A stretch of 64,000 nucleotides of DNA from Baylisascaris procyonis (Eukaryota > Nematoda > Chromadorea > Rhabditida > Ascarididae). The notes beneath the pieces were generated by a model. That model had not been told where the DNA came from. It did no database searches and saw only the letters and a list, made by a program, of their open reading frames with translations. How positions within the stretch are numbered: position 1 is the first letter of the stretch; each line of letters begins with the position of its first letter. The stretch spans positions 4,347,501 to 4,411,500 of the forward strand of contig JAZARR010000200.1 of assembly GCA_037389465.1 (NCBI GenBank). The letters run 5' to 3'. Position numbers and translations under genes: made by a program. Below, one piece after another: positions 40,201-64,000 of the stretch.

Positions 40201-41216
40201 TGTTTAGGAATAAGCGAGATTCCTTCTCCTCTCTCTATTGGCCACAACCTTAAACGTTAACAAAACCTATCCTCAATGGAGAGCGTTTCATTTTTAAGAA
40301 GAGATCATATTTCTGAGCAATTTAATGATCTCTAGGTATAATATTGTAATAGCAAAGATGCGCAAAGACTTACCTGCTGTTCCAATGATTCCATGTACTT
40401 CACCTGCATATACTGTTAGCGATACATCACGTAGGAATTGAGCATTCAATGGAGGATTGTATAATTTCATATACCTGTATGATTTATTTTATATTCAATT
40501 TGCAATAGGTAACCTAAAGATCCCAAGAAATTCTTTAAAAATCATAGTGAGATATCTCTAAATCACTAAAGCATATTCTATGACATAATGATGTGATAAA
40601 GAAAGCTTCGTTCAAGAATGGAAAAAAATGAATTGAATTCATTAAGTGCTTCTCTTCTTTTCACCTTGAAGGACAATAGTGAGTTGAACAGGTACAATGA
40701 ATCCATCTTCTCTTCACAAGTTGTTTTGATTGGTGGACAATTGAAAAACTTTACCTATCGGCGGTTAGTAGATGATTAAAAATGAATGACCGAAAACTGA
40801 TGGTTTAATCGGTTCCTACCGAGTGGATTTCGCAAACTGCCTTAAAAACGTAAAATTTCAATGAAACTGATCGGAATTTTTTTTTTCAGTTTGTCGACTG
40901 AAAAAGAAACTTTCGCGTCATCGTTTCGCCGACTTTCTTTAATGATACACGATTTTCGCTCAATATCTATCGGATTTAATGAGCCTCACGTGTTGACATC
41001 TGTAATTTTAATTTCTCATTCACACCTTTTGATGGTTGTGTCACATGAACTCTGATAGTTCTCACCAGAAAGTAATCGAACTAACCAATAACTTTTACTG
41101 CTTATTTAAAATAAATTTAACAACACATACCATTTCCCTACGTGAACACTCCTTATGAGGGATAGATCGCGACATTCGAGAATATGGCTGCTAGTAACAC
41201 CTTCATTCTTTACCAT
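28237..41216 (-). CDS. ABCG (White/sterolin-type) half-transporter, 633 aa
   Basis: This is a membrane half-transporter that would pair to export lipids, sterols or small molecules using ATP. Fourteen minus-strand exons join in phase: 41216-41131, 40474-40374, 38893-38801, 37235-37099, 36650-36533, 35907-35716, 34935-34855, 34547-34462, 33568-33444, 32424-32222, 31247-31109, 29843-29658, 29427-29251 and 28414-28237. The N-terminal ATPase domain has Walker A GTAGSGKT (about residues 60-67) and Walker B IMVLLDE (179-185), followed by the family's VGYPCPNNENP segment. Six membrane segments follow, two in exon 10 and the last in exon 14, with a large loop holding an N-glycosylation motif NCS (556). 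Oddities are a signature reading LNES, a D-loop KNIES, Gln at the H-loop His, and an intron after exon 12 starting ATAAGT. Length and order fit ABCG5-like proteins. The substrate is unknown. Confidence 0.92.
29198..29231. repeat. (TCATA)n microsatellite
   Basis: About seven copies of a 5-bp unit, the last with one substitution, inside the last intron of the ABCG gene. Confidence 0.93.
29428..29657 (-). other. Non-canonical AT..AG intron in the ABCG gene
   Basis: Exon 12 must end TTG AG for the frame to continue, because a TAA stop follows immediately. The intron then starts ATAAGTG and ends TTTTTTAG, and joining at these points keeps the family alignment (GAFLR then APRSLAM). Only the first donor base departs from GTAAGT. 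Confidence 0.75.
34130..34325 (+). CDS. Candidate exon on the opposite strand inside an ABCG intron
   Basis: A CTATATTTCAG acceptor on the plus strand opens 64 codons to TAA, in the intron between ABCG exons 8 and 9. The composition is protein-like (GIDLYALYFDSNYDDVHLKA, then KRGCVFGYIEIRG). A second open block with an acceptor lies upstream at 33693-33810, though it carries its own stop. No family is recognised. It may be a nested gene, a retrocopy fragment or chance. Confidence 0.3.
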
Positions 41217-41237
41217 TGTTATTAGTAATTCATCGCT
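41217..41237 (-). promoter_or_regulatory. 3' splice site upstream of the ABCG start
   Basis: On the minus strand CAATTTTAG is followed by a 19-base leader and then ATGGTAAAG. An earlier ATG two bases after the acceptor is out of frame and stops at once. No 5' exon is apparent, so a trans-splice acceptor is the simplest reading. Confidence 0.45.
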
Positions 41238-41559
41238 AAAATTGAGCAAAAAAATTTGCACATTAAATATACAACAAATATTAGCATAAAACGGAAAAAA
41301 CCTTTCGAAAATATGCAAAGACGATTTGCATGGTTGAGCGATGAATACACATCAAAAAATAACCGTAACTTCATGGATATAACATGAAACTTTGCAGTAA
41401 ATTACTTCAAAGAATATTAAATGTAAATAGAACGAAGTCACTGTTGCGCAGATGAAAGACATTATTCGAGCTGTGGTACTCGCTGAGGTGTGAACCTCAG
41501 GTGAGATACAGCTGGTTTAAATGAAACTAATTCAGAGTTGATAGCGACCATGGTATTTG

Positions 41560-42140
41560 CTTTCACAGCAGCTACTCAATGGGCGGTTTAGGGTAAGATG
41601 GCAGTGACCAAGGCAATGCCCGACACGGTGCCGTCGACTCAGGTGATCTCAGCTTGATATGGACAGGCCGAATAGAAAATCGAGGAGAGCAATTTGCGTG
41701 CGTAATCGGCTGCTTTGTCGATGAGGTCCTTCGTCTGCTTACCCCTCTGTTTCTCTCTTCCCACAAATGGGACGCCTCAAACCGAGAAGCGGTTTTGTCA
41801 ACTCTCAGTCAGACGCTTTCCGCCTAACAGGTGGTTAAAATGGGAGTTCGGATAAGCAGAATTCGTGGAAGAGGCGTATTACATTGATATGTTGAAACCG
41901 CTATAAGGCGTGGCAAACGTTTTGGAGTGTATATACTCGAATACTCAAACCACCGCAGAGCATTCACCAGCCTTTCCCTTACAGCAAAGGAAAGAAAAAC
42001 AGCAGCCATGTTACTTGCCCAGTTTAGAAAAGCACGTAAGACTACGTTGACTTATTCATCTGTGGTGGTATCTTTTACGATTGTCGTTATCTTATCAGAA
42101 CGCCTTCTGAATTTCATGCCCTTCAAAAATACGAACGCCC
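41560..42140. other. Higher-GC segment upstream of the LINE relic
   Basis: Open on both strands for 60-73 codons (minus 41572-41766, plus 41927-42148) with no recognised domain. Its base composition differs from the ABCG introns, and it abuts the LINE relic in the direction of that element's 5' end, so it may be the decayed 5' part of the same element. Confidence 0.3.
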
Positions 42141-42143
42141 TAA

Positions 42144-43840
42144 TTTGATCGGTCTATCGAAAACCTGGTTGGACGGTAAAATTCTCGATTATCTGCCTTT
42201 GTTCAGATCGAATTCCTAGTATGAAAGGCTGAGCGAGGGAAATGTATCGGATTCAGCCGAAAGTTACCTCGTGAATAGAAATGTTGAAATTCATACTCTG
42301 AGTTTTGGTTGCGAAATGATTTTCAGAATAAAACAATCGATGAAATTATTGGCGAATAGTGCGCAATTCGTTATCACTTTGTTATAGTTGATGATTTTAA
42401 CACTAGACATTCATTGGACGCTTATTGCCATAAGCTTTGAAATTTTCATTAGAATTTCTTAGGAAGCAACAATTTTTTTGGCTTTACCAATCAATTAACA
42501 TGTAAGAATGACATGCTGAATCTATTCTTAAATAATCATATTTATATGATCATAGAATAGAATTGAGTTCTTATCAAAATTTTATCACAATTGATCACTA
42601 TGAAATCAGTTTAGAAAGTGCTGTCTTTATTGAAGCAACATTTTCCCTGTCTACAAATGCAATTCTCATATGTTCAAAATTGAGTGACGACCTAGCTATG
42701 AAGCATTTCAGGATCCTATGGGGACAGATCAACCGCCCCACAATTCTGTCTTTCATTTTTGAATGCTTCAACGGTTGAAATGAGAAATGTTAGCTGATTT
42801 AGTTGATAACGTTTGATGCAATCTGCTCTAAAAAAATACCTCATATAAGGCCTAAGGGAATCAAGAAGTGCTAGCATGGCCAAAGTTTCGTTATTGCTCG
42901 CCTCTTCTAAACTAAAATTGGCGATAGTATTTTAGAAGTCCAAAAAAACATTCGTAGCATGCCACATGGAAGTGCCCTAGTATCGCTTTTATTTATATTA
43001 TAAATAAATGGTACCTCTAATAGACTGTAAATTCCATGTCATCTCTTGCTTATGACCAAAAATCTAGAATACTTCATGAAGCTATGATTCACTAGCATGA
43101 GCTGAGCTTCGAATTAATCGCGTTGGACGATGTCGCTCCTGGCAATTGAAAAGTGTCACATATTGTATATATTAATTCAATGTTGGATTGCTCTCTTCGA
43201 TTTCATAGAACCATCTTCCAACCACAAAATATTATTCATAATTTAGGTGTTTACAAAGGCGCGAAGATAAATTGGCGTGAGTACTGCACAAAATTTATTG
43301 AAAACCATCAAAAGTGGCTAACTATATCTTATGCTTCCTTTAAAATGATTATTTAGAACGATAGCGACAGGTTTTGCTAAGTATTGTCAATCGATCCTAG
43401 ACGTATTCCCATTTGGTCTCCATGAAATGTTGGAGGCATTCAGCCTGTTAGAAAGGTATAATGAAATTTTACGAAAGCAGCATTCCATAGCATATTTCCG
43501 GATTCCATCAAAAAATCCTGTGATGAAAGGTTACAGAAGTATAGTCTTGAACTGCTCCGGAAAACAACAGCTAACTTTGACCTCTACAATTGTGTAAAAA
43601 TTTTAAAACCGCAATCATCTTGTTATCCCACTTATTAGCACACTCCGCTTGTTTTCTTCTAGGCTACACCCTTCAGATTTGAAGAGAGAAATGAGAACAC
43701 AGAAGGATGTTTTCAAGTCGATCGCCGATAGAATACGTGCATGGAACGTGTTACTTAAAGAAATCGTCGCATATGCGGAAAATCTCTCAATATTTGTTCG
43801 CAGACTAAGTTGTTGTGATCTTTCGCCAATATCGAATCTC
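42144..43840 (+). mobile_element. Decayed jockey/CR1-like LINE (ORF2 relic)
   Basis: Plus-strand pieces appear in the right order with stops and frameshifts between them. The endonuclease start at 42144 reads IGLSKTWLDG. The GDFN block at about 42381 reads VDDFNTRHSLDAY. The reverse-transcriptase PQGSVLGPLLF block at about 42959 reads MPHGSALVSLLF. The catalytic YADD region near 43045 is altered to AYDQ. A C-terminal RT block at 43141-43356 includes AIEKCHIVYI and NIIHNLGVYK, then WSP near 43416. The ORF2 tail at about 43715-43800 reads DRIRAWNVLLKEIV. No intact frame remains, so the copy is dead. It lies 0.9 kb upstream of the ABCG start. Confidence 0.7.
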
Positions 43841-43879
43841 TGACAATCGTTGGCTCCCTATGGCGATTGCAAACTCAGG

Positions 43880-46800
43880 TCGAGGATGGAAAACAAAAAG
43901 AATGCATTTTTTTCTTTTGTTGATAAACAGATTATTTCCCAATGCTGAACTCAAATGGAGCGTATGAATATATATATATAGGGAGAGAGACAGATGGAGA
44001 GACAGAGACAGAGAGGGAGGAGGTAGAAGAATTAAAGGGAGAAAGAGAAAAAGAGCAAAGAGATGGGAATACACCAAAATCGAAATAAACGAGCATTCTT
44101 CGATCCGGTTTTGAAGTTATTACCACTACGGATTGGCCTCAAGCATTTGCATCTCTCCTGATTTGCTGTTCACAGCTCCTATGCTCCGAAATTGAAATTC
44201 TTATGCCCTCTTTTCAGTTTATACGTTGAATCCTTTCAAGTTTAATGTTTAGTGCTAAATTTTCATAAAATTGAATTGTTCTATTTGTACAGCACATCAA
44301 AGACTATTAATTTTCGTAAGTTTATTTATACTACATAATAACTGCATGACGTCATCGAGTCAAATATTTATTAAGCACTTTCCAGGAAAATGGCAATTTT
44401 CGAAGGTCAATATGGAAGCTCAACATTCATCATGAACATTCTAGGGATGAAAGTATAGCACTACAATAGACCTTAAACAACATTAGAATGGCTGGCACAA
44501 TATGCGCTTTTTAAAAATGCGCGCTAGTAACGAATAAATGTAGAGATACATAAGAACAACCGCATAACGCCTAGTAGCATGATTTCCTTGAAAATAAAAC
44601 GTCTCAAATTCTCATTCAAGAATCCGTTTTTAACCTTGTCTAGGACTAATCACAAGCTTATGCAATTCATGAGCAAAGTGGGGGCATATTAAAATGGTCC
44701 TAGGGTACCGAATATCTATAGCTGCCAAATTTAATAGCTTTCTTGATCGACAGATTGAAATTTCCGGAAGCATTGACACATCAGCGCGTAAACAATGTCA
44801 TTGATGCATGCTGCCATAATGCAATTTCCGAAAAGTTCCAAAAAGTCCGATGATGCAATGTCGGTAGAAAGCATTAAGACTAGGAAGGGATCCGTAATTG
44901 CAACATTTAATCCAAAATATGCGGAAATATGAGACCATTCACGGTGTGTCACCAATACATTGATTAATATAGGTTGAACTTCCTGTCACCTGACGATGAG
45001 TGACAATATTTAAGTGACCAGTGGTCAAGCGTGTTGCAACAGGTCACATAGAAGATCGATAAGAAGGGCCGCAATGTCGTGCAACATGCACACAACGCTG
45101 AGAAATTGACAATACCTGTCGAGGCCAACAGTGTGTGGGTGCATGCAATCCTCTTTCTCTCTCACGACAGCGTGCTCTCTAAGTGAGGCCGTTCCATTAT
45201 TTCCGACTACTGAGAGACCAACGAGAGGCTTGGAGAGTGGCATACAATAGATGATGTGGGACCGAAATTACATACGATAGGTGACCGGTACGAATCAATT
45301 TGAGGGAACGGCTTAGTTGGCATATGCCACTAAGAAAATTTTGTTTCTACGAATATCTGCAATAAGATTTTTGCATAATACAAAATTTTTGCAAATAGTG
45401 AATTTCTCTTCGTACGTATACAGGTATTTCTATATTTTTTCCTTTAGTAGTTTCAATTTGCAAAACCCGGAAAAGTGACAGTGAAAAAATTTCGCCACTA
45501 TAGTTCATGCTGTAGGTTGAACTTACTCTCTCAATGTTGTTCCGATTGATCACGTCATATATGTTTGAGTTATTGACACTTAAAAATGCTTTAAAGCTTA
45601 TAAATGCAAACAGTTCTTTAAAAATCCACCGCGCATCCGCCTCATTGACTAGAACAGGTTGCGGGCAATTTCAAATACAATCTTTGATCTCTGATTAGAG
45701 ATAACCATGAAGACATTTATTATTCAACAATGATGAGAGCTTACGCTTGGAAATTGAGTGGAATTCTTTTAACCTCATTAATGCGTTTATAATTCACTCA
45801 AAAGGTTCAAACAGTCGAGTAGCTGTGCAAATGTACGAGTCCATGTTAACTCTTGCCAATGATACCATACGTTTGACAATCAGGCCGCATAGTTCTATGG
45901 GCAAAACTTATGCAAATTAAGCTAAAAATCTTACAAACTTTTACATCACCACTACAGCCGTTCCTACGAATCAAGGATGACAGTTGGATCTGTTTGAAGT
46001 TCACGAACAACATCACTATTTAAGATTTCCTTCAAGACTAGGAAGAGTGGAGGTGCAATGACCGTCCACAGTCGTGTGAGAAATACCATCAGGAATATTG
46101 GACAGCTCAACATTTTCATTGGCTAACAATTGATATATTCCTATCGAATTCCATCCGAAAGTTTTCAGACAAAAAAAGGATAAATACATATGAATAGTCA
46201 ATTCATATCATCATTACTAGAAACATAATAGAAATAGATTAAAACCTTCACTGTCTTCGTCATAATGTATGACGTTTTTTTTTCTCGCCATTGCCTGAGA
46301 ATAAGATCGTTATCACACCTACATTATTAATTCAAGAGCCTATTTGTAGTAAGCTAATAAATTCATATCTATATTAGCCTCTAATTTCTAGTGATCTTAA
46401 TAAGCCACACGAGAATTTAATGCTTTTTTTTCTGGTTATGATTAAAAAACAGAACACTTGACAGGTGCATGTTGGTACTGAAGTTAAGCAGGTATTTTTT
46501 ATGATGGAAGTGGAGTTGAACATTGCAGATTTGTGTGCTCCATTTCATTAGCATCCTACGTTCAATGCGTTCACAGCTTTCGGCTGTTCTTTGCCATTAG
46601 CACTTATGTCTTGTCATAGATTTCTTTCATTCTCTGCCGTTCCCTCAAAAACCTGTCGAACATTCAGTACGCTGCGGCGGTGCATGCATCTCCAATGACT
46701 TGAGTGCGTTAAAAGCGGGTTTTGTATGTGAATGGAAAATGTGGGTGTGCTGTGGACTGACTGATGGTTGTCTGGTGGTTAATTTTGCAGATGAGGTGAA

Positions 46801-48170
46801 TGTAGGGTGACGTTATTCTGTGCTTCATGGTTTAGTCCAGCCGGTCGTATAGTACAACTGTAAGGGTCAGCTGCCCTTGACTCATCTAGTCGTCAAGGTC
46901 TCCTTCAGAATTTACATCCTCTGTCGACATGCGGTCGACTAAACCGCAAGACGACACAGGTATAAGGGCGAACAGTTCATAACACTTATACAATAAGGTG
47001 ACAAACAATAAGAGACTCGTTCATAAGGATGGCTACGATCATCGGCGTGATCATGTAGTCGCACTCGGCGAACTCCATGCTGCCGCCACGGCCACACATA
47101 GGCCCACTCAGTCTTGCCAACAGTCTAGCAGCTGAACGAATACGTAAGCACATTAACCTTTTTATATGCTCCCAATTCTGCCTCAGAATAGCCTTATGAG
47201 AAATATATTGGGCATTCGTCTAATCTCCCTCTGTGCTCTTAACTTTCTTTGTCCCTTCGTGTTTGTCTAAAAACGTATCGACCATAAACATTGACACTTT
47301 TTATGCTGGTCATGAGTGAGCCCCATTACAACGACTTCGTGAACGTTATACAAAAATTTATTCTTGAACGTTTCCGATGACAGTCATATTAGATACCTAA
47401 ACATGTGGTGCTTTATAAGATATAAATTATAACTTACATTAAGCATGTCATTAATTGCAACAGGAAGATGGTGAAATATACTACATTGCTGATGTTATAG
47501 CTAACACCTTACTGTTATGATACCTAGATGAATAAGATGATAAGAAGCGATAGAAAATGTTAAATGGAAATGTTGGTCTTAAGCTACAAATTGTGAAGAA
47601 AATTCGATGGAATTGATCTTTGCTGTTTTCGTTTTTTAAGCTAACAACATTCCCACCCGTTATCTATACGCTAAAACCCTAAAACCCACCGTATCATTAG
47701 CAATTGTTGCGTATAATAGGCCCTGATTATAGAACTTGGTTGCATTGAAAACAGATTATTACGCGCAAAAATTCAAAATTGTTATGGAATTTAGAACTTC
47801 AGATTTATTTCCGAAACGATTCAGCAAATTGTTCGCGATATAAACTAAAGAGGCTCATATAATATACTGTTCATGAAATTTTGCAACAGAAAAAACCTTC
47901 ATTATAGTAAATCGAAATACTGTAGAGAAATCTCAATTTTATTTTTATTCGACTGTGCCGAAGTGAGAAAGTATACAAAGGTATGTGAGCATGAAGAGCA
48001 ACTAGGAAAAGGAATAAAACGTTCACAAAAGAACAATCTGTACGAAGAGACATTCATTAAGTAGTAGTAGCAGAACATTATAATGGTCGAAACGACTTGG
48101 CCACAAATTGAAAAGGTGAATAGGTGAGCGCACTGAAAATATCGCTGAGCGGCATATTGCAGACTCTTAC
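43880..48170. other. Intergenic with unassigned open segments
   Basis: Minus-strand segments 44731-44955, 45025-45243 and 46016-46201 have fairly balanced amino-acid composition but no recognised domain and no convincing splice linkage. The 44950-45330 and 46740-47140 blocks are richer in GC than their flanks and may be mobile-element debris. A GA/CT-rich run lies at 43980-44060. I see no RNA gene. Confidence 0.4.
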
Positions 48171-48179
48171 GGCATAAGA

Positions 48180-48945
48180 CAGGAAAGTGTCAGACGTTGT
48201 AGATCTTGCAACACATTTCCATGAGCTGAAACAGATGCCCAAATCGACTTCGAAGAGGGGCAGAGTGAAGTATTTCTGGTAGCGGAAATTGGAAAGAAAT
48301 GCGAACGAATTTATAAAAAAGAATCAAATCGAGCTTCCAATACTCTATGATTGAGTTTAAAAACTTTTAGCCCGATAGCGTGAATTGGCACTTATGAACC
48401 ACAATAATTTAGCTGAGCACAATGCACGAGAAGTTTTGGACGTTATTCAACAATTTTATTTAAGAAATCGAATAAAGATGCCATAGAGGAGTGCAATAGT
48501 GCAAATTGAATCAGCTAAAAGCAATAAAGACACTTTCAATGATGCTGAATAAATCGATGCTATAAACTTTGCAATACAGTTTTGCAATTTGTGACAATTT
48601 TCAGTAAGAGTGGAAAATTGTAATCTTCAATAGAGTTCAAGATCGACTAGAACATCAAGGCTACGACCAATATCTGCAGAAGAAAGAACCTCACCTCCTC
48701 ATCGATGAAAACATTCATATGAGCCAAATGGGATTTATCATGGAAAATATTTGATTGCATTAATTTTGGCCAAATGGCGAATACATCAGAACCTTTGGCG
48801 GCATATGAAAGTTGTGGGTAAAATCGAAGATTAGATGATATTTCAGGTTATTGACGAAGAGTCTAGCGCTATTCAGGATATTATCAGAAAAATCGTTGAT
48901 ATATACGAGGAAAAACATGGCCTAAATGCCCTGTAGTTTAAACTT
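48180..48945 (+). pseudogene. Decayed coding sequence, family unknown
   Basis: One plus-strand frame, interrupted by several stops, repeatedly gives protein-like stretches: SDVVDLATHFHELKQMPKS near 48190, ELALMNHNNLAEHNAREVLD near 48389 and QVIDEESSAIQDIIRKIVDI near 48848. That pattern fits an old gene or transposase that has lost its frame. I do not recognise it. Confidence 0.3.
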
Positions 48946-48949
48946 ATGA

Positions 48950-50240
48950 GCAACGACAATTATGAAACTTGCTAGATATAACATCGAACATTGGATCACT
49001 TGTTAAACATAGGGTCGTTCGGGTGATCATCACCCATATGAATTACGAATAACTGCATCATTTCAAAGTAAATTTTCCTGTACAATCGGGAATACCGATA
49101 GTCGGCAGTTTTATTGAGTATTTGTGCAACCACTCGACTAGGCAGAATAAAACTTTTAAGTGTTTTTAAATTGTTTTCAAAAGAAGACGATCAGTTAATT
49201 GAAGTGGAGGTAAGGGGGCGCTGAAATATAAAACTACATATCTCGCAGCCTCCCTGGCACAATTTCCGTCTTGTTTATTATTGAAGTTGTCGAATCACAT
49301 TCCACTAATATTCAACAAATGGACGAAACTCTGCCAACAATCTCAAACCTTAACGCTTTCGTTATGCATGCATCTATCCAACGGTACGGTCATTTATTCG
49401 CGATGTGCAAAAGGTTAAATAGCTATGGTAACGAATGATGAGCAGCTGATCGTTAAGCTTACCGGTCACATTCTTCATGGCAATATGTTTTCGTATATTC
49501 CGTTTGCAAGCCACTTCCGGCTCTAAATAAAACATAAATTTAAGTAAAGAATCGCAGTCTAAATGAAGTAATTTGTCTTTTAAGAGCGAGCTGCCTTAAT
49601 CCGACTTCAAATCTGTAAAGGTAATCGACAATTCTCAAATTTGCCGGAATGGACGTCTTCTTGTAATCTTTTTTGGTTATGACGCTCACAGTAGTGTATC
49701 GTTATATACTTTCCTTAATTGTAATAAGTAAAGTTGCTGAGTGATTTATTCCTGGATATATCTATTACTTAAAATAACCAAATTTTCACCCTATAAGTCT
49801 AAATGACTTTCTATAAAAACTTATTTACGATGATGAAATATGATATATCGATTGGTTGATGGAATGTCTTCGAAAAATGGGTTAAATTTATCGAACCTTC
49901 CACAAACGTTTCTATGAAAAATGAAATTTCCATGCTTTTGAATAGTTTCGCATGATTAGTCTTCCCTTCGTGAGATCTACAGCAACTTGATGGGGCTTCC
50001 TAAAATATTAATACTTTCCTGGATCGCTTATATGCATAGATATATGCTTATACATAGCACATCGGTGTGAATGGTGGACTAAAATAGTGTGCAGATGAAA
50101 CCTATTTTTATATCTCTCAAAAAATTTCACAACTTTTTTCTCATCATTTATTTCATCCACAAATCGAACATTCTGCTCATTCTTTCACGGAAATAAGGCT
50201 GCAAAAGTCAACCATTCGCTCCGAAATTTTTACTTTAAAG
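48950..50240. other. Intergenic, upstream of the mcm4 promoter
   Basis: No supported gene. A short palindrome GGGTGATCATCACCC occurs near 49020. A minus-strand piece at about 49470-49505 has both an acceptor (ATTTAG) and a GTAAGC donor, but its ~11 codons cannot be assigned. Confidence 0.4.
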
Positions 50241-50245
50241 TTCTG

Positions 50246-50269
50246 GGCGGGAAAATTTTTGCGCGAAAA
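50246..50269. promoter_or_regulatory. Paired E2F-type sites upstream of mcm4
   Basis: GGCGGGAAAA (50246-50255) and TTTTGCGCGAAAA (50257-50269) each contain a match to the E2F consensus TTTSSCGC on the minus strand (TTTCCCGC and TTTCGCGC). They stand next to each other in otherwise AT-rich DNA, about 0.6 kb before the mcm4 ATG. E2F control of MCM genes at G1/S is well established in animals. Use of these sites here is inferred. Confidence 0.65.
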
Positions 50270-50865
50270 TTTGAGACATAATAGTGGAATGTTTTGGTGG
50301 ATGCAGCAGGGTTTGTTATTAAATATTGAGTTTGCATGGTATTTTCCAAATGTTGTGGAATGTTTTTTGGAGAGTGCTAGGGTAACTTACCGCCCAAATT
50401 CTGGCAGTTTAGTAGTTCCGAGAACTATAATTCATGATTTCTCGGGGAGGTTCAGGAATGTCGGTTTTGGAAAAGCGCAGGGATTAGATACCAGCAGAGT
50501 AGCGACATTTGCGCCTCCAAAAAATTATTTCAAATGTGGTTCAATCTCCCTTCATAATTTCAAGCTTACCATGCTTTATCAGAATTCAGGGTTTCGTTAT
50601 TTTGCTGGTTTATTGTTGTCTTTTCCGTTGCTGAACTATTGTTTAGTGATCTTTTAGCAAGTGAATTATTTTCGAAATTGATAAGGCACTCTTCTTCCGA
50701 TACAATTTATTACCTCAAATTCGTTGAAGACGTTCAATATATTCACTGGCAAAGCAGTCTTAATGTTGTTCGTGTTGCATTTGTTGGCCTTTTTTGCTCT
50801 TTCGTTTTCTTTCCCTCACTACGTGCACTCTTACTTGTACACTATCTAAATCATTACTTATAATC

Positions 50866-50883
50866 TCTTTTCAGTTATTAACG
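50866..50883 (+). promoter_or_regulatory. 3' splice site upstream of the mcm4 start
   Basis: TCTCTTTTCAG is followed by nine bases and the ATG at 50884. It is either a spliced-leader acceptor or the end of a 5' UTR intron reaching back toward the E2F sites. Confidence 0.6.

Positions 50884-64000
<13,117 letters not shown>

Noticed and set aside
44731..46201. Minus-strand open segments as exons of one gene
   Set aside because: Composition is acceptable but no consistent donor/acceptor phases link them and no domain is recognisable.
50259..50657. 132-codon open frame before mcm4
   Set aside because: It begins inside the E2F sites and lies in the promoter/5' leader region, with no recognised domain and no link to mcm4 in frame.

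Overview
The window is AT-rich eukaryotic nuclear DNA, most probably from a nematode. Genes are split into many small exons with GT..AG introns and TTTTCAG-type acceptors. Each of the three solid genes also has a 3' splice site 6-19 bases upstream of its start codon, the arrangement expected of spliced-leader trans-splicing. Long (AT)n runs, T-rich tracts and decayed transposon pieces fill the intergenic space. I cannot name the species.

Layout. At 3.8-8.3 kb on the minus strand lies a four-exon acireductone-dioxygenase-like gene that has lost three of the four metal ligands of the family. Its second intron holds a 1.8 kb foldback element. At 8.9-28.2 kb I could assemble no complete gene. That stretch has a candidate first exon (8894-8971, +), a candidate last exon (15099-15212, +), a LINE 3'-end fragment, long (AT)n arrays, an AT-centred hairpin and several tandem repeats. 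At 28.2-41.2 kb (minus) is a complete 14-exon ABCG (White/sterolin) half-transporter of 633 residues. Every exon phase closes, one intron begins with AT instead of GT, and the ATPase domain keeps Walker A and B but has a degenerate signature and H-loop. At 42.1-43.8 kb (+) lies a decayed jockey/CR1-like LINE with recognisable endonuclease and reverse-transcriptase pieces in order. At 43.9-50.2 kb there are only unassigned, partly decayed open segments.

From 50.9 kb to the right edge (+) is mcm4, a subunit of the replicative MCM2-7 helicase. Seventeen exons (763 residues) are in the window and the last ~100 residues lie beyond it. Two E2F-type sites sit about 0.6 kb upstream of its start, as expected for a cell-cycle-controlled replication gene.

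The three genes share no evident pathway (methionine salvage-like fold, lipid or small-molecule transport, DNA replication), and the gene order suggests no operon.
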